The notes beneath the pieces were generated by a model. That model was not told the origin of the DNA. It made no database searches and saw nothing but the letters and a program-made list of their open reading frames with translations. A DNA stretch of 56,496 bases from an uncultured Pseudoflavonifractor sp. Its GTDB lineage: Bacteria; Bacillota; Clostridia; Oscillospirales; Oscillospiraceae. How positions within the stretch are numbered: position 1 is the stretch's first letter; the number at the start of each line of letters is the position of its first letter. This document shows, in pieces, positions 31,758 to 41,124 of this stretch. The stretch is from contig CAJFTA010000005.1 of assembly GCA_904419835.1 (NCBI GenBank), forward strand, positions 1 through 56,496. Reading direction: 5' to 3'. Made by a program: the position numbers and the translations under genes.

Positions 31758-33485
31758 TTACTTTTTCAGGCTCTCAGCCCAGGCGGTATACTTGGCCACC
31801 TTCTCATCGGCCTCCGCCTTGGCGGCGCCGTTGGCCAGGATATAGACCTTGACCTTGGGCTCGGTGCCGGAGGGCCGGACGATGAGGCTGGTGCCGTCGG
31901 TCATCTCATAGCGGAGCACATTGGAGCCGGAGAGCTCCATGGTGCTCCTGGCGCCGTCGGCCACATTGACCACGGAGCCATCCTTATAGTCCTTCTGCTG
32001 CTTGACGGCCACGCCGGCGATCTCCACCGGGGGCTTCTCCCGCAGGCCGGCCATCAGGTCGGCCATCTTCTTCAGGCCGTCCAGACCGGGCATGACCAGG
32101 TTCAGGGTCTTCTCGCCGTAGAAGCCGTACTTCTCATAGCACTTCTGGAGGGCGTCGTACAGGGTCATGCCCTGTCCGGCGTACCAGGCGGCCATCTCGG
32201 TGAGGGACAGGGCGGCGGTGACGGCGTCCTTGTCCCGGACGTAGTCGCCCAGCATGTAGCCGTAGCTCTCCTCGTAGGCGAAGATGACCTTGCCCTCGCC
32301 GGCGTTCTCCAGCTTATCCTTCTTCTCAGCCAGGAACTTGAAGCCGGTGAAGGTGTCGTAGCACTTCAGGCCGTTGGTCTCGGCCACCTTGCGGGCCATC
32401 TCGGTGGTGACGATGGTCTTGAGGGCCACGGGGTTCTCAGGCATCTTGCCGGTGCGCTTCTTGGCGCCGATGAGGTAGTCCAGCAGCAGCACACCGGTCT
32501 GGTTGCCGGTGATGGTGATGTACTCGCCCTTGTCGTTCTTCACCATGATGCCCACCCGGTCGGCGTCGGGGTCGGAGCCCAGGATAAAGTCGGCGCCCTC
32601 CTTCTTGGCCAGATCCACGGCCAGGTAGAAGCCCTCGGGGTTCTCCGGGTTGGGGGAGACCACGGTGGGGAAGTTGCCGTCAATAACCATCTGCTCGGGG
32701 ACGCAGATGACGTGCTTCATGCCCAAACGCCTGAGGGCCTCGGGGATGAGCTTGTAGCCGGTGCCGTGGAAGGGGGTGTAGACCATCTTGAAGGTGTCGG
32801 CCACCTTCTCCACGGCGGCCTTGTCATTGACCTGACCCATCACGTTGGAGAGGAACTTCTCGTCGGTCTCAGCCCCCATCAGGGTGATGAGGCCGGCCTT
32901 GACCGCCTCGTCGTAGTCCATGCGCTTGATGGAGTCGAACAGGTCCAGCTCCTCCATCTTGGCGGCGATGGCGGAGGCGTGGTGGGGGGGCAGCTGGGCG
33001 CCGTCCTGCCAGTAGACCTTGTAGCCGTTGTACTCCTTGGGGTTGTGGCTGGCGGTAACATTGATTCCGGCGATGCAGCCGTATTCCCGCACGGCAAAGG
33101 AGAGCTCGGGGGTGGGACGCAGGGCGTCAAAGATGCGCACCTTAATGCCGTTGGCGGCCATGACGCAGGCGGCCTCGCGGGCAAACTCGTCGGAGTGATT
33201 GCGGCAGTCGAAGCAGACGGCCACGCCCCGCTCCGCGGCGTTGCCGCCCTCGGCCAGGATGACCTCGGCGAAGGCCTGGGTGGCATGGCGGATGACGTGG
33301 ATGTTCATCTGGTGAAGCCCCACGCACATGGTGCCCCGCAGTCCGGCGGTACCGAACTCCAGGGGCGCAAAGAAGCGGCTTTCGATCTCCTTTTCATCAT
33401 TGGCGATGCTGCGCAGCTCTTCTTTCTCCGCCTCGCTGAGGGCAGGGCTGTTCAGCCATTTCTCGTACATATCACGGTAGGACAT
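31758..33485 (-). CDS. pgm: Phosphoglucomutase/phosphomannomutase
   Basis: The protein has 575 residues. The phosphoserine loop is VTASHNPKEYNGYK. The metal-binding loop is GSDPDADRVGI, the sugar loop is the segment near FAYEESYGYMLGD, and the phosphate-binding site is VRPSGTEPKVK. Length and the DYVRDKDAVTA motif fit the PgcA/PGM2-type enzymes of Bacillota that interconvert glucose-1- and glucose-6-phosphate for wall polymer and glycolipid synthesis. The start at 33485 has GGAGGTAAG upstream; an in-frame ATG at 33521 does not. Confidence 0.95.
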   Translation of the reverse strand: MSYRDMYEKWLNSPALSEAEKEELRSIANDEKEIESRFFAPLEFGTAGLRGTMCVGLHQMNIHVIRHATQAFAEVILAEGGNAAERGVAVCFDCRNHSDEFAREAACVMAANGIKVRIFDALRPTPELSFAVREYGCIAGINVTASHNPKEYNGYKVYWQDGAQLPPHHASAIAAKMEELDLFDSIKRMDYDEAVKAGLITLMGAETDEKFLSNVMGQVNDKAAVEKVADTFKMVYTPFHGTGYKLIPEALRRLGMKHVICVPEQMVIDGNFPTVVSPNPENPEGFYLAVDLAKKEGADFILGSDPDADRVGIMVKNDKGEYITITGNQTGVLLLDYLIGAKKRTGKMPENPVALKTIVTTEMARKVAETNGLKCYDTFTGFKFLAEKKDKLENAGEGKVIFAYEESYGYMLGDYVRDKDAVTAALSLTEMAAWYAGQGMTLYDALQKCYEKYGFYGEKTLNLVMPGLDGLKKMADLMAGLREKPPVEIAGVAVKQQKDYKDGSVVNVADGARSTMELSGSNVLRYEMTDGTSLIVRPSGTEPKVKVYILANGAAKAEADEKVAKYTAWAESLKK

Positions 33486-33538
33486 GGGACTTACCTCCAA
33501 TATCTGAATTTCCGGAATCACAGTTTCCCGCTGTTGTG

Positions 33539-33567
33539 ATTATAGCACAACCCAGCCCGGCTATCCA
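33539..33567 (-). promoter_or_regulatory. Promoter of pgm
   Basis: On the minus strand there is TGGATA (33562-33567), a 17-base spacer ending in TGC, and TATAAT (33539-33544), an extended -10 promoter about 50 bases before the start codon. Confidence 0.75.
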
Positions 33568-33669
33568 CCCCCCAAGTCCAGAATTCCCTACAAATTTTTA
33601 ACGCGAAAAACCGCGCGGAGCCCTTGGCGCGACATACGCAGAGCCGCACGGCCAGCCCATGGACAGGGT

Positions 33670-34152
33670 TTACTTGTGATAGCTGGAGCCCTCGGCGATT
33701 TTAAAGCCGCGGTAGAGCTGCTCCAGCAGCATAACCCTGGCCAGGTGGTGGGGGAAGGTCATTTTGGACATGGACAGGCGCAGGTCGGCCCGCTCCTTGA
33801 CGGCGGGATGGAGGCCGTAGGAGGAGCCTATCACAAAGCAGAGCTGGCTGCGGCCCTGTCCGGCCCAGTCGGTCATGCGGCGGCTGAGCTCCTCGCTGGA
33901 GAGGCCCTTGCCCTCCACGCACAGGGTGGTGACGGCGGCGCCTCTGGGCAGGCGCTGAAGGATGGCGTCGGCCTCCTTCCGCAGGGCGGCGTCGATCTGG
34001 GCCTGCGAGGGGCTGTCGGGCAGCCGCTCCTCGGGCAGCTCGGTGAGCTGGAATTTGCAGTATCCGCCCAGCCGCTTGGCGTACTCAGCGGAGGCGTCTG
34101 TGTAGAACTTTTCCTTCAGTTTTCCCACGCAGATGACGTGAATTCCCAGCAT
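33670..34152 (-). CDS. rlmH: 23S rRNA (pseudouridine1915-N3)-methyltransferase RlmH
   Basis: The protein has 160 residues with a SPOUT fold: IHVICVGKLKEKFYTDA at the start, LCFVIGSSYGLHPAVKERA (SAM-binding knot) and the C-terminal EQLYRGFKIAEGSSYHK. This is the near-invariant RlmH end. It methylates helix 69 of 23S rRNA. It follows walJ by 3 bases, a common Bacillota arrangement. Confidence 0.97.
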   Translation of the reverse strand: MLGIHVICVGKLKEKFYTDASAEYAKRLGGYCKFQLTELPEERLPDSPSQAQIDAALRKEADAILQRLPRGAAVTTLCVEGKGLSSEELSRRMTDWAGQGRSQLCFVIGSSYGLHPAVKERADLRLSMSKMTFPHHLARVMLLEQLYRGFKIAEGSSYHK

Positions 34153-34155
34153 ATA

Positions 34156-34944
34156 TTACACCTCGCAGCGCATCCCCGTCTCGCTTCTGGGGGCCACCTC
34201 CAGCCGCACGCCGTCCCCCGGGCGGATACCTCTGCGCTCCATGGCGGCCAGCACCGTGTCGTAGGCCCGCGCGGGGGTGTTGTTCTCCTTGGAAAGGTGG
34301 GCCAGAATTATGGTGCTGGCCCCGGTTTCCACGGCGGAACAGGCCAGCTCAGCCCCGGCCTGATTGGAGAGGTGTCCCCAGTCCCCCTGGATGCGCTCCT
34401 TGAGATAGTAGGGGTAGGGCCCGGACTGGAGCCACTCCGGGTCGTAGTTGGTCTCGGCCACCAGCAGGTTGGCGCCCTGGATTCCCCTGGACACCTCCTC
34501 GGTGACCCTGCCCAAATCCGTGACAACGGCCGCCTTCCGTCCCCCGGCGGACACCGCGTAGCCCACGCTCTCCGCCGTGTCGTGGGGCGTGGGGAAGGAC
34601 TCCACAGCCAGGCCGCCGATTTCAAAGGCCGCTCCCGCCTCAAAGTCCCGGAGCCGGTCCTCCAGAAAGGCGATCCGGTAGCACAGCTGCCGGCCGGTCC
34701 CTTTGCTGGCATAAACCGGCACGGCAAACTGCTTTGTCAGGGTATTCAGCCCGCAGATATGGTCTGAGTGCTCATGGGTGATGAGGATACCGGAGAGCTG
34801 GCCCGGGTCAATCCCCAGCTCCCGCAGGCTTTTGGTAATCCGGCGGGCGGAGATGCCCGCGTCAATCAGGATATGGGTTCTGCCGTCGGACACCAGCAGG
34901 CTGTTGCCGCTGGAGCCGCTGGCGAGGGTGGTCAATGACAGCAA
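34156..34944 (-). CDS. walJ: MBL-fold metallohydrolase WalJ (YycJ)
   Basis: The protein has 262 residues. The first strand is TTLASGSSGNSLLVS, followed by metal site ITHEHSDHICGL, FPTPHDTAESVGYAV, and NLLVAETNYDPEWL. WalJ is linked to cell-wall and division control and often travels with walRK. Here it sits with murA and rlmH instead. The TTG start at 34944 is chosen because AGGAGAGATTTCG precedes it and the length then equals the family. The longer frame to 35028 is low complexity. Confidence 0.88.
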   Translation of the reverse strand: MLSLTTLASGSSGNSLLVSDGRTHILIDAGISARRITKSLRELGIDPGQLSGILITHEHSDHICGLNTLTKQFAVPVYASKGTGRQLCYRIAFLEDRLRDFEAGAAFEIGGLAVESFPTPHDTAESVGYAVSAGGRKAAVVTDLGRVTEEVSRGIQGANLLVAETNYDPEWLQSGPYPYYLKERIQGDWGHLSNQAGAELACSAVETGASTIILAHLSKENNTPARAYDTVLAAMERRGIRPGDGVRLEVAPRSETGMRCEV

Positions 34945-35063
34945 CGAAATCTCTCCTATGTAAGGTCTGCGGACAGCGCTGCTTCCCGGCCGTCCGTGCC
35001 GGAGCGCAAACGCAGGGCGGCAGCACATGGCCGCCGCCCCGCCTGACTGTTTTGTTATAGAAG

Positions 35064-36365
35064 TTACCCGACCTGGGCCTGCTTGTCCTCGTCCGGGGTA
35101 ACCACCACGCGGATGTCGGCGCCCACGCCGGAGAGCTTGCGCACAATGTCCTCATAGCCCCGCTCAATATAGTGGATGCAGTCCACCTCGGTGATACCGT
35201 GGGCGGCCAGTCCGGCGATAACCATAGCCGCGCCGGCCCGCAGGTCGCAGGCCCGCACGGGCGCGCCGGTCAGGTGGTCCACGCCCTCGATGACGGCCAC
35301 CTTGCCGTCCACCTGGAACTGGGCGCCCATGCGCCGGATCTCGTCCACATAGCGGTACCGGTTGTCCCAGACGCCCTCGGTGATCACGCTGGTACCCTCA
35401 GCCAGGGAGAGGACCACGGCCATCTGGGGCTGCATGTCGGTGGGGAATCCGGGGTAGGGCAGCGTTTTAATGTTGGTCCGTGTGAGGCGGACGGAGGGAT
35501 CTCTGCGCACAAGGACCGCGTCATCCCGCTCCTCCACCTCCACGCCGGTCTCCACCAGCTTGGCGGTGATGCACTCCAGGTGCTTGGGGATGACGTTCTG
35601 AATCAGCACCTCGCCTCCGGCGGCCGCCACGGCGGCCATATAGGTGCCCGCCTCGATCTGGTCGGGGATAATGGAGTAGGTGCCGCCGCTGAGCCGCTCC
35701 ACGCCCTTGATCTTGATGACGTCGGTGCCCGCGCCCATAATACGGGCGCCCATGGAGTTGAGGAAGTTGGCCAGGTCCACGATATGGGGCTCTTTGGCCG
35801 CGTTTTCGATGACAGTGGTGCCGTCGGCCAGGGCGGCGGCCAGCATGATATTCATGGTCGCGCCCACGGAGACGATATCCAGATAGACCTGGGCGCCGCT
35901 GAGCCGCGTTCCGTTCTTGACCCAGGCGTTGACGAAGCCGCCCCGGACGTCCACCTCGGCGCCCATGGCCACAAAGCCCTTGATGTGCTGGTCGATGGGG
36001 CGGTCGCCCAGATGGCAGCCGCCGGGGGGGGGCACTTGGGCGCTGCCGAACCGGCCCAGGAGGGAGCCGATGAGGTAGTAGGAGGCGCGGATTTTCCGTG
36101 CCAGCTCATTGGGGACCTTTGCGTTGCGGATGTGGGAGCAGTCGATGTCCACCGTGGTACGGTTGACCGTGCGCACATCCGCGCCCAGCTCCTGCAGGAT
36201 GTTGAGGATCATGGTCACGTCGCTGATCTGGGGAATATTCTCAATGCGGCATACGCCGTCCACCAAAAGTGCAGCGGGGATAATCGCCACCGCGGCATTT
36301 TTGGCGCCGCTGATATCAATCTCGCCATAAAGCGGCTTACCGCCGCGAATCACGTATTTTGTCAA
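35064..36365 (-). CDS. murA: UDP-N-acetylglucosamine 1-carboxyvinyltransferase MurA
   Basis: The protein has 433 residues and catalyses the first committed step of peptidoglycan synthesis. It starts LTKYVIRGGKPLYGEIDISGAKNA. The catalytic Cys lies in PPPGGCHLGDRPIDQH (the fosfomycin target), and GFPTDMQPQM and IRAGAAMV-like LRAGAAMVIAGL are also present. The TTG start at 36365 gives the normal length; frames from 36551 add 62 unrelated residues. A 160-base leader separates it from its promoter. Confidence 0.95.
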   Translation of the reverse strand: MTKYVIRGGKPLYGEIDISGAKNAAVAIIPAALLVDGVCRIENIPQISDVTMILNILQELGADVRTVNRTTVDIDCSHIRNAKVPNELARKIRASYYLIGSLLGRFGSAQVPPPGGCHLGDRPIDQHIKGFVAMGAEVDVRGGFVNAWVKNGTRLSGAQVYLDIVSVGATMNIMLAAALADGTTVIENAAKEPHIVDLANFLNSMGARIMGAGTDVIKIKGVERLSGGTYSIIPDQIEAGTYMAAVAAAGGEVLIQNVIPKHLECITAKLVETGVEVEERDDAVLVRRDPSVRLTRTNIKTLPYPGFPTDMQPQMAVVLSLAEGTSVITEGVWDNRYRYVDEIRRMGAQFQVDGKVAVIEGVDHLTGAPVRACDLRAGAAMVIAGLAAHGITEVDCIHYIERGYEDIVRKLSGVGADIRVVVTPDEDKQAQVG

Positions 36366-36533
36366 AACGGCACCCTCTATTCTCTCCGTTTGGGCCGCAA
36401 AACGGCCTGTTCCGTAAGCAGGCCGGTGCAGCACCGGCCAGATAATTCTTTTATATTTTTTGCCGTACTCCTTCTGCGCGGGAATGCCCGTCGTTTTTCC
36501 GGCGCGGCATGCGGTCTCATGCCAGTCGCAAAT

Positions 36534-36542
36534 ATTATAACA
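36534..36542 (-). promoter_or_regulatory. Extended -10 promoter of murA
   Basis: The minus strand reads TGTTATAAT (36534-36542), an extended -10 element. No good -35 box is visible. Confidence 0.5.
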
Positions 36543-36955
36543 TAGTCTCATGTAAAATCAAAGTAATTTTACAGCATCACCGGCCGCCTGATTATGTTTT
36601 TATGCTTTTCCGCCCCTTCTTTTTCTGTTTCCTGCCGTTTCTCTGGTGTCACTATGTCCTTTTTTCTGTGGTTTTATTCTTTTTAAACAAATCTCTGAAA
36701 GGGATTGTCCTGGAAATTGGATCCTCCGATTTTGCGCCGCCTTCCCGGCAAATTGGCAGCCTTGTCTGTCAATGTTCTGTTTTCTCTCTGGGTGGGGCGC
36801 GGCATATGCGCTGTTTGGCGGTCAGATGTCCTGCGCCATGCAACAAAAGGGCGCGGAACGCGGTCATATGAGGAGGCGGGGCGCGCTCAGGGACGCGGAA
36901 CCATATTCTCCCGCCTTCTCAGCGCACAATAAATCATTCAGAAAGGGGCAATACT
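36543..36955. other. Intergenic stretch, no supported gene
   Basis: This holds the upstream side of the murA promoter, T-rich runs near 36600-36690, and GC-rich sequence before the next gene. The open frames here (such as 36509-36871 plus) have no ribosome site or protein-like composition. I see no riboswitch or RNA gene. Confidence 0.5.
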
Positions 36956-37993
36956 ATGAGCACACAGACACAGCACATCGGTCTCCACCAGTGGGAGAGC
37001 ACGGACCCGTTTCTCCGGGAGGACTTCAACCAGGACCATCGTCTGATCGACGCTGCGGTGGGTCGGATTGAGGGCAAGGCCGACCGGGCCCTGTCCGGGC
37101 TGGAGGGCATGAGCTACAATGTTTACAACCTGCTGCTGCAAAACTACTGTGAGGGCAAATACACCGGCTTCAAGCGGGGCCTGATGTTCGACGGCTTTCT
37201 GGACGAGAGCTGCGTCTCCTCCTGGGAGGGGAGCGCCTACCGGGACGCCGCCTCCAGCACGGTCAGCATCGACACCGTCGGCCAGCCCAGCATTCCCCGG
37301 CCGGAGACCGGCGCCGCCCTGATGTCCGCCGGGCCCAAACAGTCCGTCGTTCAGGAGTGGACCGCCCAGGGGAACGGCGTCATCACCGCCGTTTCGGTCT
37401 ATGGTGAGTGTCCGTCCTACGGCCTGGCCCACAAGGTGACCTTTTCCATCTGGCGCAACGGGGAAAAGCTGGCCGACTCCGGGAAGGAGAATCTTTTCAC
37501 GCAGGACGGTAAGAAGTGGTATGAATTCCCTGTCAACTGCCCTGTTCACAAGGGCTACACCTATGAGTTCCGCTTTTACAACACCGGCTCCGGCGGCTCC
37601 TTCGGCGACATTTTCTGCTACCGCATGGAGGGGGAGGAATTTGAGCCGCCCCTTGCCCTGGGCATTGTGGTAACAGGCGGCGGCAGCACTACCGGTGCGA
37701 TGAATTCCACTGCCGAGCAGATGGGGGCGTGGAAACATGCGGTCTGCTATGTGCGCCATAACGGCCAGGGGCAGGTCGGTGTCAAGTTGGGAGACGGGAG
37801 CGGAAAATGGGAGAGCGCGGAGAACACCGGCTCTTCTGCCGTTGAAACCATGGAGGGCGAACCCTGTATGGAGAGCATTTTCCGTTTGGACACCGCCCAG
37901 CCCGGAGAGACAGCGGCTCTTCAGCTGACCATGACTGCGCAGTCGGGAAATGCCCCGGTGGTCTACGATTACGGCGTCATTTTTACGGAATAA
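36956..37993 (+). CDS. Orphan tail-fibre-like protein
   Basis: The protein has 345 residues. The N-terminal IGLHQWESTDPFLREDFNQD followed by HRLIDAAVGRIE and a short coil is a pattern I associate with tail fibre/receptor-binding proteins of Oscillospiraceae prophages. The remainder is beta-rich, with VKLGDGSGKWE and Gly/Ser-rich stretches, and ends APVVYDYGVIFTE, suggesting a carbohydrate-binding jelly-roll. It stands alone with its own terminator, 5 kb from the phage cluster and on the other strand. AGAAAGGGG lies 9 bases before the ATG. It may supply the adhesive part of the particle encoded at 17709-31608. Confidence 0.6.
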   Translation: MSTQTQHIGLHQWESTDPFLREDFNQDHRLIDAAVGRIEGKADRALSGLEGMSYNVYNLLLQNYCEGKYTGFKRGLMFDGFLDESCVSSWEGSAYRDAASSTVSIDTVGQPSIPRPETGAALMSAGPKQSVVQEWTAQGNGVITAVSVYGECPSYGLAHKVTFSIWRNGEKLADSGKENLFTQDGKKWYEFPVNCPVHKGYTYEFRFYNTGSGGSFGDIFCYRMEGEEFEPPLALGIVVTGGGSTTGAMNSTAEQMGAWKHAVCYVRHNGQGQVGVKLGDGSGKWESAENTGSSAVETMEGEPCMESIFRLDTAQPGETAALQLTMTAQSGNAPVVYDYGVIFTE

Positions 37994-37996
37994 GAT

Positions 37997-38036
37997 GAAA
38001 AGAGAACCCCGGGCAAATGCCCGGGGTTCTCTTTTT
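37997..38036. terminator. Bidirectional terminator
   Basis: AGAGAACCCCGGGCA (38001-38015) pairs with TGCCCGGGGTTCTCT (38018-38032), with CTTTTTG on the plus side and CTTTTC on the minus side. It serves the fibre gene and the convergent SLH gene. Confidence 0.9.
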
Positions 38037-38063
38037 GCTTGTTACAGCGGAAGTGTGAGCTGA

Positions 38064-40592
38064 TTAGTCAGCGTCAGCAACCTTCACGATGTAGATGACC
38101 TTGGCGGTGGAGGAGCCGACAGTGCTGTCGTCCACGGCAACCACGGCGACCTTATCGTTGCTGTCCTTCTCGATGTCGGAAGCAGCGATCTGGGTAGCAG
38201 CGTTGTCCTCGATGACGTACACGACGGTGTTGTCGTTGACAGTCCAGTAGGTCTCGCCAGCCTTCACCACGTCGCCGTTGTAGGACACGCCCTCAACAGT
38301 GGTGGCGTCCTTAGCGGCGGTGACCAGACCGTCGGTGTAGGTCAGGTCATACAGGCCGGAGGTGGTGCCGATCTTGGTGTCGGCAGCAGAGCCGGCCTTC
38401 ACCTTCACGGTGGTGGTCTCGCCGTCGACGATGGCCTTGAACTCCTTGTAGGCGTCGGTCACGTCGGTCACAGCGGGATAGTAGTCATACTTGGAAGCGT
38501 CCACGTAGACATAGTTGGCATCGCTGGTGGTGCTGGAAGCAACACCGCCGGTGATGTACACGATGCTGACAATGCCGTTCTCAGCCAGAGCCACGCCAGT
38601 CACACCGGACTTGTAAGCGGGGGCGTTGGCGATACCGGTGGTGACGGTGAACTTGTCGTCCTCACCCTTCACGATGAAGATGGTCTTGGAGTTACCAACG
38701 TTGACGCCGTCGAACTGAGCGACACCGGAGGTGATGGTGGTACCCAGGGAGGGCAGAGTGACCTTCTCGTCGGCCTTGACAACCTTCAGCTCGTACTTGC
38801 TGTTCTTGTCGGTGCTGTAGGTCACGAAGGCATTCTTGGTCAGGGTGGCGAAGTTGTCGCCATCGACCTTCTTGCCGTCGACGGTAGAAACCTTCACGAT
38901 CTGAGAGGTGCCGTCGGTGAAGAGCAGCTTGGCCTCGTAGGAGGCGTTCTCATTCCAGCCCTCGCCGTCGATCTTCTTGGTGTCGAGCACGATGGCGTAC
39001 TGAGTGGTGGTCTCCTCGGTCACGGCCTCAGCCTTCACGATGTAACCGGTGGGATCCAGCCAGTAGGTGACGTCCTTGTTGTAGCCAACCTTCTTGACGT
39101 CATCGAGCTTCATGGCGCCGGTCAGGCCGGAGACATAGTACTTGGTGCCGCTGATGGTCAGGCCGCCGTTGCTGGCAGCGGAGGTCAGCTGGCCAACCAC
39201 AGTCTCCAGGTTCTCGTAGTACAGCTTCTCGCCGTCGGTGTAGTAGGCAACCACGTCGCCCTTGGACAGGCTCTCGTAGCCCACGACGGTCTCGGTGGTG
39301 GCGGCGATGCCGTTGAACTTGGCGGAGGTGCCGGTGCCGGTGATGCCGGGCAGGCCGTAGACATAGGTGGTCTCGTCGTCCACCTTGGTCTTGGCAGCGG
39401 AGCTCACGTTGGCAACCTTCTTGCTGATGATGGTGATGTTGGTGATGACGCCATCGCCGTTGGCAACAGCGGTAGCCACCTGGCCAGCCTTCAGGCCGGT
39501 GATGACAGCCTTCAGGGCGGTGTTCTCAGTGGTCTTGGGGGCGGCGTCGCTGTAGGTCACGACGGAGGGGGTGCTCTCCAGGGTCTCGGTGGTGTAGCTC
39601 AGACCCTCGCCCTTCAGCCAGTTCTGGACAGTGCCGCTCTTGGTGGCGGCGCCGTCAGTCAGGCCCACGGGGATCTCGTACACGGTGGCGGCCTTGGACA
39701 CGGCGGCGGAGGACACCAGCTTGCCGTTCTTGTCAACATAGAAGACAACCTTCATGTTGGTCTGAGCGGGAGTGGTGGACAGGCCGGTCTTGGTGCCGTT
39801 CATGCTGACGCCGTTCACGGAAGCGGGAGTGGCGTTGGCAATCACGGTGTTGGCGCCGGAGGTCTCAACAGTGCCGGTGACCTTGGTCAGGCCATTGTAC
39901 ATGGTCTCGGCCAGGGAGGCGGCGGGATCGTACCGGACGATGTACTGGGTGCCCATATCGTACTGATACTGGGGCTCCACGGTGTCGGCGAACAGAGCGT
40001 TGAAGATCATCTGGGCAGCGCCGTCACGGGTCAGGGAATCGGTGGCGGTGGCGGAGATGCCGTCCATCAGGCCGGTGGTCTGGGCGTCCTTCATGATGTT
40101 GACGGACCAGTTGCTGTTGCTCTGATAGCCGCGGTTGTCGGCGTCGTAGCCGAGGGCGACCAGCAGCATCTTAGCAGCCTGGACAACGGTCACACCCTGA
40201 GTGGGGAAGAAGTGGCCCTGGCCGTCGCCGGAGATGATGCCGTTGGAGTAGCAGTACTTGATGTACCCCTCGGCCCAGTTGGTGTCGATGTCGGTCAGGT
40301 CGGTGACGGTACCCTCGAAGATGGTAGCGTCCACGTCGCCCATCATGATGTAGGTGATGAGCTTGGCCATGGTGGCGCGGTCCACGCCCTCAGTGGGGGC
40401 GAAGGAGCCGTCGGGCTTGCCCTCGATAATGCCGAGGTCGACCATCAGGTTGACGGCCTCAGTGTTGGTGACCTTGTCCATATCGGTCAGGTCAGCCGCA
40501 GTCTTGTCCGCAGCGCCGGCGCCGATGACCATCATGCCGAGGAGCATGACGGAGGCCAGAGCCAGGCTGAGGACCCGCTTGAGGTTTCTCAT
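38064..40592 (-). CDS. Large SLH-domain surface protein (S-layer candidate)
   Basis: The protein has 842 residues. A signal peptide (ASVMLLGMMVIGAGA) is followed by three SLH repeats in the first ~205 residues: AVNLMVDLGIIEGKPDGSFAP, YIKYCYSNGIISGDGQGHFF and MKDAQTTGLMDGISATATDS. The rest is long, Thr/Ser/Val/Asp-rich, almost Cys-free and beta-repeat-like. That is the build of S-layer proteins. The strong promoter, AGAAGGAGG ribosome site and narrow codon choice suggest high expression. SLH repeats would bind pyruvylated wall polymer. Confidence 0.85.
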   Translation of the reverse strand: MRNLKRVLSLALASVMLLGMMVIGAGAADKTAADLTDMDKVTNTEAVNLMVDLGIIEGKPDGSFAPTEGVDRATMAKLITYIMMGDVDATIFEGTVTDLTDIDTNWAEGYIKYCYSNGIISGDGQGHFFPTQGVTVVQAAKMLLVALGYDADNRGYQSNSNWSVNIMKDAQTTGLMDGISATATDSLTRDGAAQMIFNALFADTVEPQYQYDMGTQYIVRYDPAASLAETMYNGLTKVTGTVETSGANTVIANATPASVNGVSMNGTKTGLSTTPAQTNMKVVFYVDKNGKLVSSAAVSKAATVYEIPVGLTDGAATKSGTVQNWLKGEGLSYTTETLESTPSVVTYSDAAPKTTENTALKAVITGLKAGQVATAVANGDGVITNITIISKKVANVSSAAKTKVDDETTYVYGLPGITGTGTSAKFNGIAATTETVVGYESLSKGDVVAYYTDGEKLYYENLETVVGQLTSAASNGGLTISGTKYYVSGLTGAMKLDDVKKVGYNKDVTYWLDPTGYIVKAEAVTEETTTQYAIVLDTKKIDGEGWNENASYEAKLLFTDGTSQIVKVSTVDGKKVDGDNFATLTKNAFVTYSTDKNSKYELKVVKADEKVTLPSLGTTITSGVAQFDGVNVGNSKTIFIVKGEDDKFTVTTGIANAPAYKSGVTGVALAENGIVSIVYITGGVASSTTSDANYVYVDASKYDYYPAVTDVTDAYKEFKAIVDGETTTVKVKAGSAADTKIGTTSGLYDLTYTDGLVTAAKDATTVEGVSYNGDVVKAGETYWTVNDNTVVYVIEDNAATQIAASDIEKDSNDKVAVVAVDDSTVGSSTAKVIYIVKVADAD

Positions 40593-40673
40593 TTGGAATT
40601 CCTCCTTCTAAAATTTGAGTTTGGGGGCAAACTAAGCGTTTGGCTCAGTCCGGCGCCCCTTGCCTCTGTGGGC

Positions 40674-40702
40674 ATGATAATACATCCCGGCGAAATCGTC
40701 AA
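40674..40702 (-). promoter_or_regulatory. Promoter of the large SLH protein gene
   Basis: On the minus strand there is TTGACG (40697-40702), a 17-base spacer and TATCAT (40674-40679), with a 5' leader of about 75 bases. Confidence 0.8.
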
Positions 40703-41079
40703 GCGGTTTCCCCCATTTGTAACATAACCGTAAAACTACGACCTCGCTGTTCCTGTCTTATCATTTTTTGTTAGACGATACGGCAATTTAAAAGGTTCCC
40801 ATGCTGTTTTAAAAATTTTTCCGGAGTTTTCCGCTGCTGTAACATTTCCGTTCCTTAAATACATATAAGGATTAAAGCCTCTGCGGTTCGGCGCGCCGGG
40901 CGTCTGTGCCCCCTCCCCTGGCGCTCCTCTCCCGCCCTGGCGGCGCGCGCCGGCGCGCAACTTTTTTCTTTCGGACGGTAACTTTTTTTCGTATTCTGCG
41001 TCTAAGAAACAGAGCGGCGAATCTTAAGGTTATCTTAACAAGTTGTCATTCATTTGTAGTGCTTTTCCAGCCCGGTGCG
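40703..41079. other. Divergent intergenic region
   Basis: No gene is seen. It includes an AT-rich block (40740-40880), a GC-rich block with GGCGCGCGCCGGCGCGC near 40942, and AATCTTAAGGTTATCTTAACA near 41021, an imperfect inverted repeat that could bind a regulator of the adaptor gene. Confidence 0.45.
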
Positions 41080-41088
41080 TGCTACAAT
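41080..41088 (+). promoter_or_regulatory. Extended -10 promoter of the export operon
   Basis: TGCTACAAT (41080-41088) is an extended -10 element 37 bases before the start codon of the adaptor gene. No good -35 box is seen. Confidence 0.55.
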
Positions 41089-41124
41089 AATGATGAGAAC
41101 CTACGGCAATAGGAGGAAATGAAA

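Noticed and set aside
36509..36871. 120-codon Phe-rich plus-strand frame upstream of the fibre gene
   Set aside because: No ribosome site. The Phe-rich stretch comes from T-rich intergenic DNA, and it overlaps the murA promoter.
37993..40592. SLH gene as part of the phage or fibre unit
   Set aside because: It lies beyond a strong bidirectional terminator, on the other strand, with its own promoter and SLH anchor.
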